From: CAVQHY01 sp963712465
GTDB lineage: Bacteria; Actinomycetota; Thermoleophilia; Gaiellales; Gaiellaceae
Direction of reading: 5' to 3'
DNA length: 64,000 bases
Assembly: GCA_963712465.1 (NCBI GenBank)
Contig: CAVQHY010000006.1
Coordinates: 977,223 to 1,041,222, forward strand
Under the pieces are notes generated by a model that was not told where the DNA came from, made no database searches, and worked only from the letters and a program-made list of their open reading frames with translations. Below, one piece after another: positions 53,970 to 62,246 of the stretch. Position 1 is the first letter of the stretch, and each line of letters opens with the position of its first letter. The translations under genes were made by a program, and so were the position numbers.

Positions 53970-54302
53970 CTTGTGTTGCATCACTCAGGAGAAGGGAAGC
54001 CTCCCGTGCGGGGCGATCGGCGCCATTCCTCGCGCCATCCGATCCAGGATCCGGTCGAGCTCCTCGCGACGGCGACGCCTGATCGCGCGGGCAACGATCG
54101 CGAGCCGGCGAACCCGCCAGTAGCTCGGCCAGGGCTGGCCCAGACGTGCAGCAACGGGTCGGAGCCGCCGCCATGTCTCGGCGTACGGGAGGCGCTCGTC
54201 GTCGATCCACCAGAGCGCGCGAACGAGTTCCGGGTGGATCGGCTCCCAGCGCGGCACCCTCCCAGAGTCCCGTGGAAGAGCGCGCGGGTGATGCAACACA
54301 AG
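53970..54302. repeat. 15-bp inverted repeats bounding a 333-bp unit
   Basis: CTTGTGTTGCATCAC at 53970-53984 and its exact reverse complement at 54288-54302 flank a small minus-strand gene. The left copy touches the stop codon of that gene; the right copy lies about 30 bases upstream of its start. Could be regulatory sites for the encoded protein or ends of a tiny mobile unit. Confidence 0.6.
53985..54257 (-). CDS. Small basic HTH-like protein inside the inverted repeats
   Basis: About 90 residues from GTG 54257; starts further upstream are possible and would reach the repeat. IHPELVRALWWIDDERLPYA then ETWRRLRPVAARLGQPWPSY and WRVRRLAIVARAIRRRR suggest a helix-turn-helix followed by a very basic helix. 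Plausible DNA-binding protein. I do not recognise a family. The inverted repeats around it are natural candidates for its binding sites. Confidence 0.5.
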   Translation of the reverse strand: MPRWEPIHPELVRALWWIDDERLPYAETWRRLRPVAARLGQPWPSYWRVRRLAIVARAIRRRRREELDRILDRMARGMAPIAPHGRLPFS

Positions 54303-54338
54303 CTGGCGATTGTGCGCCGCTTCAGGGCGGCGGCGACC

Positions 54339-54360
54339 GGGGGGAGGGGGGAGGGGAGGG
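54339..54360 (+). other. G-run tract with G-quadruplex potential
   Basis: Four runs of three to six G separated by single A (GGGGGGAGGGGGGAGGGG then AGGG). It lies between the lipoprotein gene end and the small HTH unit. Structure formation is only a prediction. Confidence 0.4.
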
Positions 54361-54388
54361 CTCGGCGAGACCCTCCGGGGGTGCTTCG

Positions 54389-54955
54389 CTAACCCCTGGG
54401 AACGTCGCCGCACGCGGCGAGCGGATAGGAGGTTCCTCCGTACGGACCGTTGGGATCGGTCACCGGGAGCAGCTGCGTCTCGGCGGGGATCTCCGCGGTC
54501 ACGCCGCCCCGGTACTGGGCGTCGACGACGACGACTGCGAACCGGCCGGCGCCGAGCTCGGCCAGCGTCACAGGCGCTCCGTCCTCGAGGCGCACCGCGC
54601 CGGCTTGCGTCGGGAAGTTGCCGTCGCTCGTGAGCTCGGCGATCGCGGCGAAGGGAGAGGCCAGCCTCTCGCAGTCGCCCCGAGCGAGGAGCGCGAGCTG
54701 TCCGACGCCCTGGTCGTCGGCCCGCACGGTGATGTCCACGCCGCTGTCTCCCGCCATGATCCTCGCCGTTCCCGACTGGCCCGAGTCGTTCTCCTCGTGA
54801 AGCGACACGGTGATCGCTTGGCTGTCCACCGACCCGGTCGCCGAGACTGCATCAGACGTGCTGTCGGAGCCGCCGCACGCGGCTCCGACAGCGAGACACA
54901 GGACGACGGCGAAGGCGGCTGCGACAGGGCCCCCGATCCGGGTGCTTGTCCACAT
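54389..54955 (-). CDS. Predicted lipoprotein of unknown function
   Basis: About 188 residues from ATG 54955. Signal peptide with lipobox (VLCLAVGAACGGSDSTS). The mature part is beta-rich with CHRD-like features: ITVSLHEENDSGQSGTARIM, VGQLALLARGDCERLASPFA, GRFAVVVVDAQYRGG. This pattern is compatible with a surface lipoprotein. No catalytic residues seen. Same strand as the following secreted-protein gene and kinase gene, possibly one transcription unit. Confidence 0.65.
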   Translation of the reverse strand: MWTSTRIGGPVAAAFAVVLCLAVGAACGGSDSTSDAVSATGSVDSQAITVSLHEENDSGQSGTARIMAGDSGVDITVRADDQGVGQLALLARGDCERLASPFAAIAELTSDGNFPTQAGAVRLEDGAPVTLAELGAGRFAVVVVDAQYRGGVTAEIPAETQLLPVTDPNGPYGGTSYPLAACGDVPRG

Positions 54956-54967
54956 CTCGTCGCCCAC

Positions 54968-55435
54968 TCAGGCCCCGCAGGTCGTCTGCGCCGACAGCGT
55001 CCGCGCGGCAGGCCCCATCGCCAGCGTGCCGGTGTAGGTCGTCTTCACCGTGTCGCCGACCGGCGTGTCCTTCATCACGATCACGCCCTTCGTGCTGGCG
55101 AAGCTCCCCGTCCCGCCGACCACGGGATGGACACACTGGCCGCGAATCAGCCCTCCGGTGGACGGATCGAACGTCGCCCAGTAGACGAACGTGAACTTCA
55201 TCGTGCCGGACGGCTCGCCGGCGTCGCAGGCCGCATTCCCGTTCGAATCGAGGCAGCCGTCGAACGTCTCCTTCCCCGAGCCGACGAAGGTGGACGCGTT
55301 CTTGAAGCGCTCCGTGAACGCGGTGATGTACCACTTGCCGACGAGGCTCCCGTGCATGTCATAGATGCCGTTGGCCTCGTCGACCACCGTCTGCGTGCCC
55401 GAGACCTGGATCGTCTTGGCGCTCGCCGTCGTCGC
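54968..55435 (-). CDS. Secreted protein of unknown function, N-terminus lost
   Basis: Family-like sequence starts at ELATTASAKTIQVSGTQTVV and runs to LSAQTTCGA. ATTASAK looks like the end of a signal peptide, yet no hydrophobic stretch or start codon precedes it: upstream in this frame is sequence belonging to the kinase gene. The first usable start (GTG 55387) would omit conserved residues. Body: DMHGSLVGKWYITAFTERFK, CLDSNGNAACDAGEPSGTMK. Probably an originally exported beta-barrel-like protein truncated at about 55,440 by the same junction that altered the kinase. Confidence 0.55.
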   Translation of the reverse strand, partial: ATTASAKTIQVSGTQTVVDEANGIYDMHGSLVGKWYITAFTERFKNASTFVGSGKETFDGCLDSNGNAACDAGEPSGTMKFTFVYWATFDPSTGGLIRGQCVHPVVGGTGSFASTKGVIVMKDTPVGDTVKTTYTGTLAMGPAARTLSAQTTCGA

Positions 55436-56894
55436 GAGTTCGGGACACGTTTGGCAAGGGCTCCGGGATCTCCACCCTGGAGTCGATCCGCGGCGGGCCG
55501 CTCGTGCTGCGGCTCATCGCGTAGAAATGCCCCTCGACGAGGTCGACCTCGCTGAACCACACGCCTGCGGCTCCGGCGTCGATCGCGCACACGCACTCGA
55601 GGCCCTCGAGCACGTCGACCATCGCGCCCGTCCGTTCCTGGTAGCTGGCGACGCTCGACTTGGCTCCGCCCTGCCACGCGGCCACGTACACCAAGTCGCC
55701 GTCGGCGGCCAGCCCAGGAGGGATCCCCTGCGCGCTTAGCCGGTTGACCGCAAGCGTCTTCGAGTCGACCTGCCAGATCGAGGAGTCGTGTGCGGTCGTC
55801 GCCCAGACCGTCGTCCTCGCGACCGCGACGGCCGTCGGCTTGACGCCGATCGCAACCCGGTTCTCGACGCTGTTCGTCGCCGGGTCGATCTGAACGAGCT
55901 CCCCCGCCCCGGGAGCCGCGACGGCGGGCTCGCTTCCGCGCAGCAGGACAACCGCGAGGACGGCGGTCACTGCGGCCAGGAGGACGCCGATCGCGAGCGC
56001 TACCCAGCGTCGGCGCGTCGCCGTCGCGAGGGGCTCGACCGGAAGCGCCAGCGCGTCACCCGCGTCGGCTACGAGCTCGCGGCAGCTCGCGTAGCGCGCC
56101 GCCGGATCCTTTGCGAGCCCGCGTGCCATGACGGCGTCGAGCGCCTGTGGCAGCCCGGGATCGCGTTCGCTGGCTGCCGGGGGATCGTTGTTCACATGGG
56201 CCCAGAGAACGGCCAGCAGCGAGTCGCCGCGATACGGCGGCGCCCCGGTCAGGCACTCGAAGAGAACGCACGCGAGCCCGTACTGATCCGCCCGGCCGTC
56301 GATCCCGTCGCCCGTGATCTGCTCGGGCGCCGAGTAGTCGGCGGTGCCGGAGAAGCGGGTCGTGTCGTCGGTCGCCGGCGCCGCGTTCTCCGTGGTCAGG
56401 CCGAAGTCCGAGAGGTAGACGTGCTCGGGCGGGTCGGCCTCGGGGTCGCGGGCCACGAGCAGGTTCCCCGGCTTGACGTCGCGGTGGACGAGCCCCCGGG
56501 AATGGGCGGCGTCGAGCGCGTCGGCGACGCGTCCGAGCAGCCCGAGCGCGCGCTCGGGGTCGAGTCGGCCCTCCTCGGAGAGGATCCCGCGCAGGTCGGT
56601 GCCCTCGACGTAGCGCATGGCGATGTAGAGGAGCCCGTCGGCCTCGCCCGCCTCGTAGATCGGCACGACGTTCGGATGGTCGAGGCTCGCAGCGATCTTC
56701 GACTCGCGCAGGAAGCGCTCCCGGAACCTGACGTCGGCAGCGATGTGCGGCGCCAGCAGCTTGAGCGCGACACGACGACCGAGTCGGGGGTCGAACGCGA
56801 GGTAGACGTCCGCGGTGGCGCCGCGACCGAGCAGCGCCTCGATCCGGTAGCCGGCGAGCTCGGTGCCCACCCGCGGGTCCGTGCGGATTGCCAC
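55359..56894 (-). CDS. Membrane Ser/Thr protein kinase, C-terminus truncated
   Basis: 511 residues. PknB-like kinase: GRGATADVYLAFDPRLGRRV (P-loop and Lys region), catalytic loop GLVHRDVKPGNLLVA, DFG in YLSDFGLTTENAA, and SGTADYSAPEQITGDGIDGR. One span follows (WVALAIGVLLAAVTAVLAVV), then an extracytoplasmic repeat domain with YVTN/PQQ-propeller style strands (ATNSVENRVAIGVKPTAVAV, TTVWATTAHDSSIWQVDSKT). After EIPEPLPN (about 55,450) the frame continues as non-family Arg/Asp/Gly-rich sequence, so the propeller is incomplete. Confidence 0.88.
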   Translation of the reverse strand: MAIRTDPRVGTELAGYRIEALLGRGATADVYLAFDPRLGRRVALKLLAPHIAADVRFRERFLRESKIAASLDHPNVVPIYEAGEADGLLYIAMRYVEGTDLRGILSEEGRLDPERALGLLGRVADALDAAHSRGLVHRDVKPGNLLVARDPEADPPEHVYLSDFGLTTENAAPATDDTTRFSGTADYSAPEQITGDGIDGRADQYGLACVLFECLTGAPPYRGDSLLAVLWAHVNNDPPAASERDPGLPQALDAVMARGLAKDPAARYASCRELVADAGDALALPVEPLATATRRRWVALAIGVLLAAVTAVLAVVLLRGSEPAVAAPGAGELVQIDPATNSVENRVAIGVKPTAVAVARTTVWATTAHDSSIWQVDSKTLAVNRLSAQGIPPGLAADGDLVYVAAWQGGAKSSVASYQERTGAMVDVLEGLECVCAIDAGAAGVWFSEVDLVEGHFYAMSRSTSGPPRIDSRVEIPEPLPNVSRTRDDGERQDDPGLGHADGGRRGQRHL

Positions 56895-56976
56895 GCGAGA
56901 GAGGATAGGACGTGGCCGCGGTCATGTCATCCACCCTCAGACCGGATCCTTCCTCGAGGCCAGATACACTCGCCGC

Positions 56977-58073
56977 ATGAGCGTGATCTCGTTCGCGCGC
57001 GGGATTCCGTCCCCCGACATCCTCCCCGTCGACACGTTCGGCGAGGCCGCACGCGCCGCCGTCGAGCGCGACGGGCGCACGATCCTGAACTACGGCCCCG
57101 CGGCCGGCTATCCGCCGCTACGCGAGTGGATCGCCGGGCGGCATGGAGCCGACCCCGAGCGCGTCGTGATCACGAACGGCTCGCTCCAGGGCTTCGACTT
57201 CGTCGTCCGCCACCTCTTCGCGGGCGGCGGTCGCGTCATCGTGGACGCCCCCGCCTACGACCGCACGATCAAGACGCTCCTCAAGCTCGGCGCCGAGGTC
57301 GAGGGCATCCCGCTGACCGACGACGGGCTCGACGTCGACGCGCTCGAGGGCTCGCTTCGCGCCAGGGGCGCACCGACGCTTGTCTACACGATTCCGACGT
57401 TTCAGAACCCTGCGGGAATCACGATGTCGCTCGAGGGCCGTCGCAGGCTCGCCGCGCTCGTCGAGGAGTACGACCTGCTGGTCTACGAGGACGACCCCTA
57501 TGGGCTCGTCCGCTTCGAGGGCGAGCCGCTTCCGTCGATCCACGAGCTCACCGGCGGCAAGATCGTCTTCTCGAGCTCGTTCTCGAAGACGATCGGCCCG
57601 GGCATTCGCACCGGCTACCTGATCCTGCCGGAGCAGCTCGTCAAGCCGATCATCGACCTCGCCACCGACACGTACGTCTCACCGTCGATCTTCGTCGAGG
57701 GCGCGCTCAACGAGTTCGTCCGCCGGGGCTCTTCGAGCCCAACGTCGAACGGACGTGCCGCGAGCTCAAGGGCCGGAGGGACGCGATGCTCGGCGCGCTC
57801 GAGCGCAAGTTCCCCGAGGGCGCGCGCTGGAGCAGGCCCGAGGGTGGGTACTTCCTCTGGCTCGATCTCCCCGTCGGGGTCGACGCGGCCGAGCTCCTCG
57901 CGGCGTCGACCGAAGCGGGAGTGACTTTCATGAAGGGAAGCGACTTCTTCGCCGGGCCCGGCGGGGAGCAGTCGGCGCGGCTCGCATTCAGCTTCCCCTC
58001 GGTCGACGAGATCGAGCGGGGAGTCGCGATCCTGGCCGGCCTGGTCCGCGACGCGGCGGGCGTGCCGGTCTAG
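56977..58073 (+). CDS. PLP-dependent aminotransferase (2-aminoadipate type), frameshifted
   Basis: Fold type I aminotransferase without the GntR domain. Frame 1: ISFARGIPSPDILPVDTFGE, LNYGPAAGYPPLREWIAGRH, PTFQNPAGITMSLEGRRRLA, and PLP lysine in IVFSSSFSKTIGPGIRTGYL. A lost base in a G-run near 57,728 shifts to FEPNVERTCRELKGRRDAML, then PEGGYFLWLDLPVGVDAAEL and the normal stop at 58073. Restoring one base gives 365 residues, the family norm. I treat it as one gene with a sequencing error. LysN/AraT-like enzymes transaminate alpha-aminoadipate or aromatic amino acids. Confidence 0.87.
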
Positions 58074-58080
58074 CCCTCAG

Positions 58081-58257
58081 TCACGCGGGCGCGAGGACCG
58101 GCTCGGGCCGCGGCACGAGCATCGGCTGCGGGGGAGGCTGGAGCGCCTCGCGCTTCGCGGCCCGAAATGTCGGGCACGGCCTGTTCCCGGGAATCGCGCA
58201 CAGGTCGGCCTGCCGGAAGAAGCAGTCGTTGCAGGTTGTCTCGCGCCGCTCGCCCAT
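58081..58257 (-). CDS. 58-residue cysteine-rich protein
   Basis: ATG GERRETTCNDCFFRQADLCA followed by IPGNRPCPTFR and a Pro-rich tail. Four Cys at positions 9, 12, 20 and 28 (CxxC-x7-C-x7-C) could bind zinc or an iron-sulfur cluster. The ribosome site is weak. I know similar small Cys-rich proteins as uncharacterised actinobacterial conserved proteins. Convergent to the aminotransferase gene, eight bases after its stop. Confidence 0.6.
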   Translation of the reverse strand: MGERRETTCNDCFFRQADLCAIPGNRPCPTFRAAKREALQPPPQPMLVPRPEPVLAPA

Positions 58258-58320
58258 TCCGGAACGGCGAATCCTACTGCTCCGGAACGCCCTCCCGGAA
58301 GGGTCGCGAAGGACGAAATT

Positions 58321-58335
58321 CCCGCAAAGAGCGGG
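58321..58335 (-). terminator. Hairpin after the Lon-like protease gene
   Basis: CCCGC-aaaga-GCGGG, followed on the minus strand by AATTTC. It lies 18 bases beyond the TAG of the Lon-like gene. Small stem, short T-rich tail. Confidence 0.4.
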
Positions 58336-58353
58336 GGTTGTCCACCACGACGA

Positions 58354-59339
58354 CTACGATGTCGTCAGGTAGGACAACGCCTCGTCGAACGTCGACACGG
58401 GCACGATCTCGAGCCCGTCGGCCCACTTGCGGGCCTCGGCCGCGTTCTTGTCCGGTACGAGGAAGACGTCGGCTCCGGACTGCGGCGGGCTCCGAACGTC
58501 TTCTGCTTGACGCCTCCGATCGGCTCGACCGTGCCGTCCAGGTCGAGCGCGCCGGTGACCGCAACCCTGCGGCCCTTGTCGATGTCGGGGCCGAGCTCGT
58601 CGACGACGTCGAGCGCGAACGCGAGCCCGGCGGAGGGGCCGCCCACGTCGCGCGTGTCGATCTTGACGTCCACGGGGTAGTGGAACGCTGGTTGACGGCG
58701 ATCCCCATTACCGCGCGCCCAGGCTGCTGTCGGCTTGCCCGGTGCCCACCCGCAGGTCCTTCGTCGTCCCGTTCGCGGTCGACGGTGATCTCGACCTGCT
58801 CGCCCGGCTTCGTTCCCTGCATCGCCCGGTAGAGATCCTCGGGCGTGGAGATCGGCTTGCCCTGCGCTTCGGTGACGACGTCGCCGAGCTCGAGGTCCTC
58901 GTCTGCAGGGTAGCCCTGGGTGATCGCGATCACCTCGGCGCCCTCGTCGCGGACGTCGTAGCCGAGGCTTTCGAGCGCGACGGCGATCGCCGTCTTCTGC
59001 GATGCGGACATCGCGTCGAGCGAGATCTCCCGTCGCTCTCTGAAGCTGAGGTTCTCGGGGTTGTAGACCTTCTCCGGGACGAGCGAGGCACCTTCGCACG
59101 CCCGGGAAGAGCCGCTCGATCAAATTCGCCTTGCGGATCAGGACCTCGAGGTAGTAGATGCCGGCGCCGTCTCCGCTTGTCCTCTCGTCCGGGACGCTGA
59201 CGACCTCGTCGGCCGGCTGCGCCGGATCGGGCAGGTAGACGTAGCGGTCGGACGGGACGACCCAGAGCACGGCGAACACCGCTGCGAGCACGAGCACGCC
59301 GACGGCGAGCGACCCTGTCCAGACGCGTCTGCCGGTCAC
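58354..59339 (-). CDS. PDZ / Lon-type (S16) membrane protease, multiply frameshifted
   Basis: Pieces in successive frames rebuild a YlbL-like protein. GTG start with a membrane anchor (WTGSLAVGVLVLAAVFAVLW); SLVPEKVYNPENLSFRERRE; a PDZ domain (VIAITQGYPADEDLELGDVV, then KPISTPEDLYRAMQGTKPGE); VMGIAVNQ. The S16 domain has catalytic Ser in DVGGPSAGLAFALDVVDELG and Lys in GTVEPIGGVKQKTFG, and the end is ADVFLVPDKNAAEARKWADG to TAG at 58354. About six one-base shifts are needed (near 59,105, 58,755, 58,715, 58,690 and 58,487, plus one ambiguous). The density argues for sequence errors. Confidence 0.82.
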
Positions 59340-59397
59340 TGACCGATCGTAACCGCGGGCCCGCCAACCCCGGATGCACCTACCGTTGCTCTCGGGC

Positions 59398-60110
59398 GTG
59401 CGCGTTCTCGTGCTCCAGCACATCGCCTGCGAGCCTCCGGGCGCCTACGAGGACGTGCTGCGCGAGCACGATGCCGAGCTCGTCCGCATCGAGCTCGACG
59501 AGGGCGAGGAGCTTCCGGACTGGCGCGGGTTCGACGCGATCGTGGCCATGGGCGGCCCGATGAGCGTCAACGACGAGGACGAGCTCCCGTGGCTTCGCGA
59601 CGAGAAGCGCCTGGTGGGCGAGGCGGTGCGCGCGGGCGTCCCGTACTGGGGCGCCTGCCTCGGCATCCAGCTGCTCGCCGCGAGCCTGGGCGCGCGTGTC
59701 TATCCGGGGCCGCAGCCGGAGGTGGGGTTGCTGCCGGTGACCCTCACGGAGGACGCGCTCCTGGATCCGGTGTTCGCGAGGGCTGCCGCGCGAGCTCGTC
59801 ACGCTGCAGTGGCACGGCGACACGTTCGACCTTCCCGACGGCGCCGTCCTGCTCGCGAGCTCGCCCGCCTACCGCAACCAGGCGTTCCGGCTTGGAGCCG
59901 CGTACGGTGTCCAGTTCCACCTCGAGGTCTCGCGTGAGCTGGCGGCCGAGTGGGCCAGAGTACCGGCGTACGCCGATGCGCTCGACCGCGTGCTCGGGCC
60001 CTGAGCGGCTACCCGGCCTCCTGGCCGACTTCGACCGGCACGCCGACGCGATGTGCGGTCGGCGCGGGGGATGTTCGACCGCTGGCTCGTCTCTCAGTGT
60101 GGGGTCGCGC
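59398..60110 (+). CDS. Class I glutamine amidotransferase, frameshifted
   Basis: Frame 1: VLVLQHIACEPPGAYEDVLR, AIVAMGGPMSVNDEDELPWL, and nucleophile Cys in VPYWGACLGIQLLAASLGAR. A shift near 59,783 leads to RELVTLQWHGDTFDLPDGAV and GVQFHLEVSRELAAEW, with the catalytic His/Glu pair as HLE. Further shifts near 60,000 and 60,060 give LPGLLADFDRHADAM and FDRWLVSQ. GTG 59398 is the likely start; an ATG at 59374 is possible. Resembles stand-alone GMP-synthase-like GATases of unknown acceptor. The exact end is uncertain. Confidence 0.78.
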
Positions 60111-61069
60111 CCGACAAGGCGGGGGTGGGGTGGGGGGAGAAACGTGTATCGAGAACGGCGACGACCTCGGCGCACGGCAGTGCCGCGGACGCCTGAAGCT
60201 CGGCCTGCTCGGCGTCGGAAAGATCGAGCTCGACGACCTCCTCGATGCCCGCAGCGCCGAGCTTGACCGGGACGCCCATGTAGAGGCCGTCGATCCGTAC
60301 TCGCCCTCGAGCAGGGCCGTACAGGGAAGCACTCGCTTCTGGTCGTGCACGATCGCGCCGATCATCTCGGCCACCGCCGCCCCCGGCGCATACCAGGCGG
60401 ACGTGCCCAGGAGCTCGACCACCTCGCCGCCGCCCTTGCGCGTGCGCTCGACCAGCTCGCCGATCTTCTCGACGGGGAGGAGCTTGGTCAGGGGAATGCC
60501 GCCGACGCTCGTCGAGGAGACCACCGGGGACCATCTGGTCGCCGTGCCCGCCGAGCACCATCGCCTGCACGTCCCGGTCCGACGAGCCCGTCGCCCAGGC
60601 GATGAAGGTCCGGAAGCGGGCCGTGTCCAGGATGCCGGCCATCCCGAAGACGCGCTCCTTGGGGAGGCCCGAGGCCGTCTTCGCCACGTGGCACATGGCG
60701 TCGAGCGGGTTCGTCACGACGACGACGATCGCATCGGGGAGACCTGTCGACCGCCTGCTGGGTGACCGAGGCGACGATCGTCTGGTTCGTGGTCACGAGA
60801 TCGTCCCGGCTCATTCCCGGCGCGCGCGGTCTGCCGGACGTGACGACGACGATGTCCGAGTCGGCCGTGTCGTCGTAGGAGTTCGTGCCTGCGATTCGCG
60901 CCTCGTAGCCGAGAACCGGGCCTGCCTCGTTCATGTCGAGCGCCTTGCCCTGCGGGAGCCCCTGGACGATGTCGACCAGGACGACGTCTGCGTAGTCCCC
61001 GCGCGCAACCTCCTGGGCCACGGTCGCGCCCACGTTCCCCGCTCCGATCACGGTGACCTTGGCTCTCAC
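60094..61069 (-). CDS. mdh: Malate dehydrogenase (LDH-type), frameshifted
   Basis: GTG start with ribosome site aggagaggg. Frame 1: KVTVIGAGNVGATVAQEVAR (NAD fold), VVVTSGRPRAPGMSRDDLVT. After a C-run shift near 60,739: NPLDAMCHVAKTASGLPKER, then active-site His in AMVLGGHGDQMVP. After a second C-run shift near 60,525: STSVGGIPLTKLLPVEKIGE. After a third near 60,300: IDGLYMGVPVKLGAAGIEEV. Correcting three bases gives 324 residues, normal for the LDH-like malate dehydrogenase of the MDH type-3 group. Arg in GRPRAPGMSRDDL marks malate over lactate. Oxidises malate to oxaloacetate. Confidence 0.9.
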
Positions 61070-61089
61070 GTTCCCTCTCCTCGGTTTGC

Positions 61090-61109
61090 GGGCGAGGCCT
61101 GCCTCGCGC
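61090..61109. repeat. Palindromic intergenic repeat, copy 2
   Basis: GGGCGAGGC-CT-GCCTCGCGC, the same unit as at 23453-23472 with one stem mismatch, followed by CTACACC (reverse complement of the GGTGTAG beside copy 1). It fills the 40-bp gap between the icd stop and the mdh start, so it may also form a hairpin in that transcript. Confidence 0.55.
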
Positions 61110-62200
61110 CTACACCCGAACGCCCATGGTTTCGATGATCGCGTCTGCGACCTCGCTCGTCCCGACGGCGGTCGGATCGTCGCGCGACGCCTTCATGTCG
61201 TACGTGACCGACCTTCCCTCGGAGATCACGGCGGCGATCGCGTCCTCGAGCCGGCCGGCCGCGTCCCACTCGCCGAGGTGTCTGAGCATCAGCACGCCCG
61301 AGAGCATCATCGCCATCGGGTTGACACGGTTCTGGCCGGTGTACTTGGGCGCCGAGCCGTGCGTCGGCTCGAACACCGCCGCCTGCGTGCCGAAGTTGCC
61401 GCCGGAGCGAGCCCGAGCCCGCCGACGAGGCCCGCGGCGAGGTCCGAGACGACGTCCCCGTAGAGGTTCGGCAGCACGAGGACGTCGTACTCCTCCGGGC
61501 GCTGCACGAGCTGCATGCAGAGGTTGTCGACGACGTGGTCCTCGAACTCGACGTCAAGGTTTTCGGCCGCGACCTCGCGCGCGACGGACAGCCAGAGCCC
61601 GTCGGTGAACTTCATGATGTTTGCCTTGTGCACAGCCGTGATCTTGCGGCGGCCGTTGGCGCGTGCGTAGTCGAAGGCGAACTCGAAGATCCGTCTCGTC
61701 CCGCCCACCGAGATCGGCTTCACGGAGATTCCGGAGTCCGGGTGAATGCGCGCCTGACCGTGATCGGCGATCCAGTCGATCAGATCGGCGGTCTCGGGCC
61801 GGCCCTCCTCGAGTCTGATCCCCGCATAGAGGTCCTCGGTGTTCTCGCGCACGACGATGAGGTCGACCCCCGCATAACGCGAGCGGACGCCGGGGTAGCT
61901 CTTGCAGGGCCTGACCTGGCCGTAGAGATCGAGGCTCTTGCGCAGACCGACGTTGACCGAGCGGAAACCGGTTCCGACGGGTGTGGTGATCGGCCCCTTG
62001 ATCGCGACCCCGTTTCGCCTGATCGAGTCGAGGACGCTTTCCGGCAGCGGATTGCCGCCGTAGCGATCCATCACGTCGGCACCCGCGTCCTCCACGTCCC
62101 AGGTGAACTCGACGCCCGTAGCCTCGAGTACACGACGTGTGGCCTCGGCGATCTCGGGGCCTGTCCCGTCGCCCGGGATCAGGGTCACTCTGTGCGCCAC
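61110..62200 (-). CDS. icd: Isocitrate dehydrogenase (NAD-type), one frameshift
   Basis: GTG 62200 start. VTLIPGDGTGPEIAEATRRV, the phosphate/substrate loop GFRSVNVGLRKSLDLYGQVR, DLIVVRENTEDLYAGIR, KITAVHKANIMKFTDGLWLS, VLVLPNLYGDVVSDLAAGLV. Then a lost base near 61,405 (GGG read as GG) and GGNFGTQAAVFEPTHGSAPK to the TAG at 61110. Restored length 363 residues. It is the short homodimer/NAD-IDH or homoisocitrate-like class; IMDH is a close relative, but SxNxxLRK and the TCA context favour isocitrate. Probably co-transcribed with mdh. Confidence 0.88.
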
Positions 62201-62246
62201 GACGGCTGACTCTATCCCAACGGTGTCAGGTAGATTCCGCGGCAGC

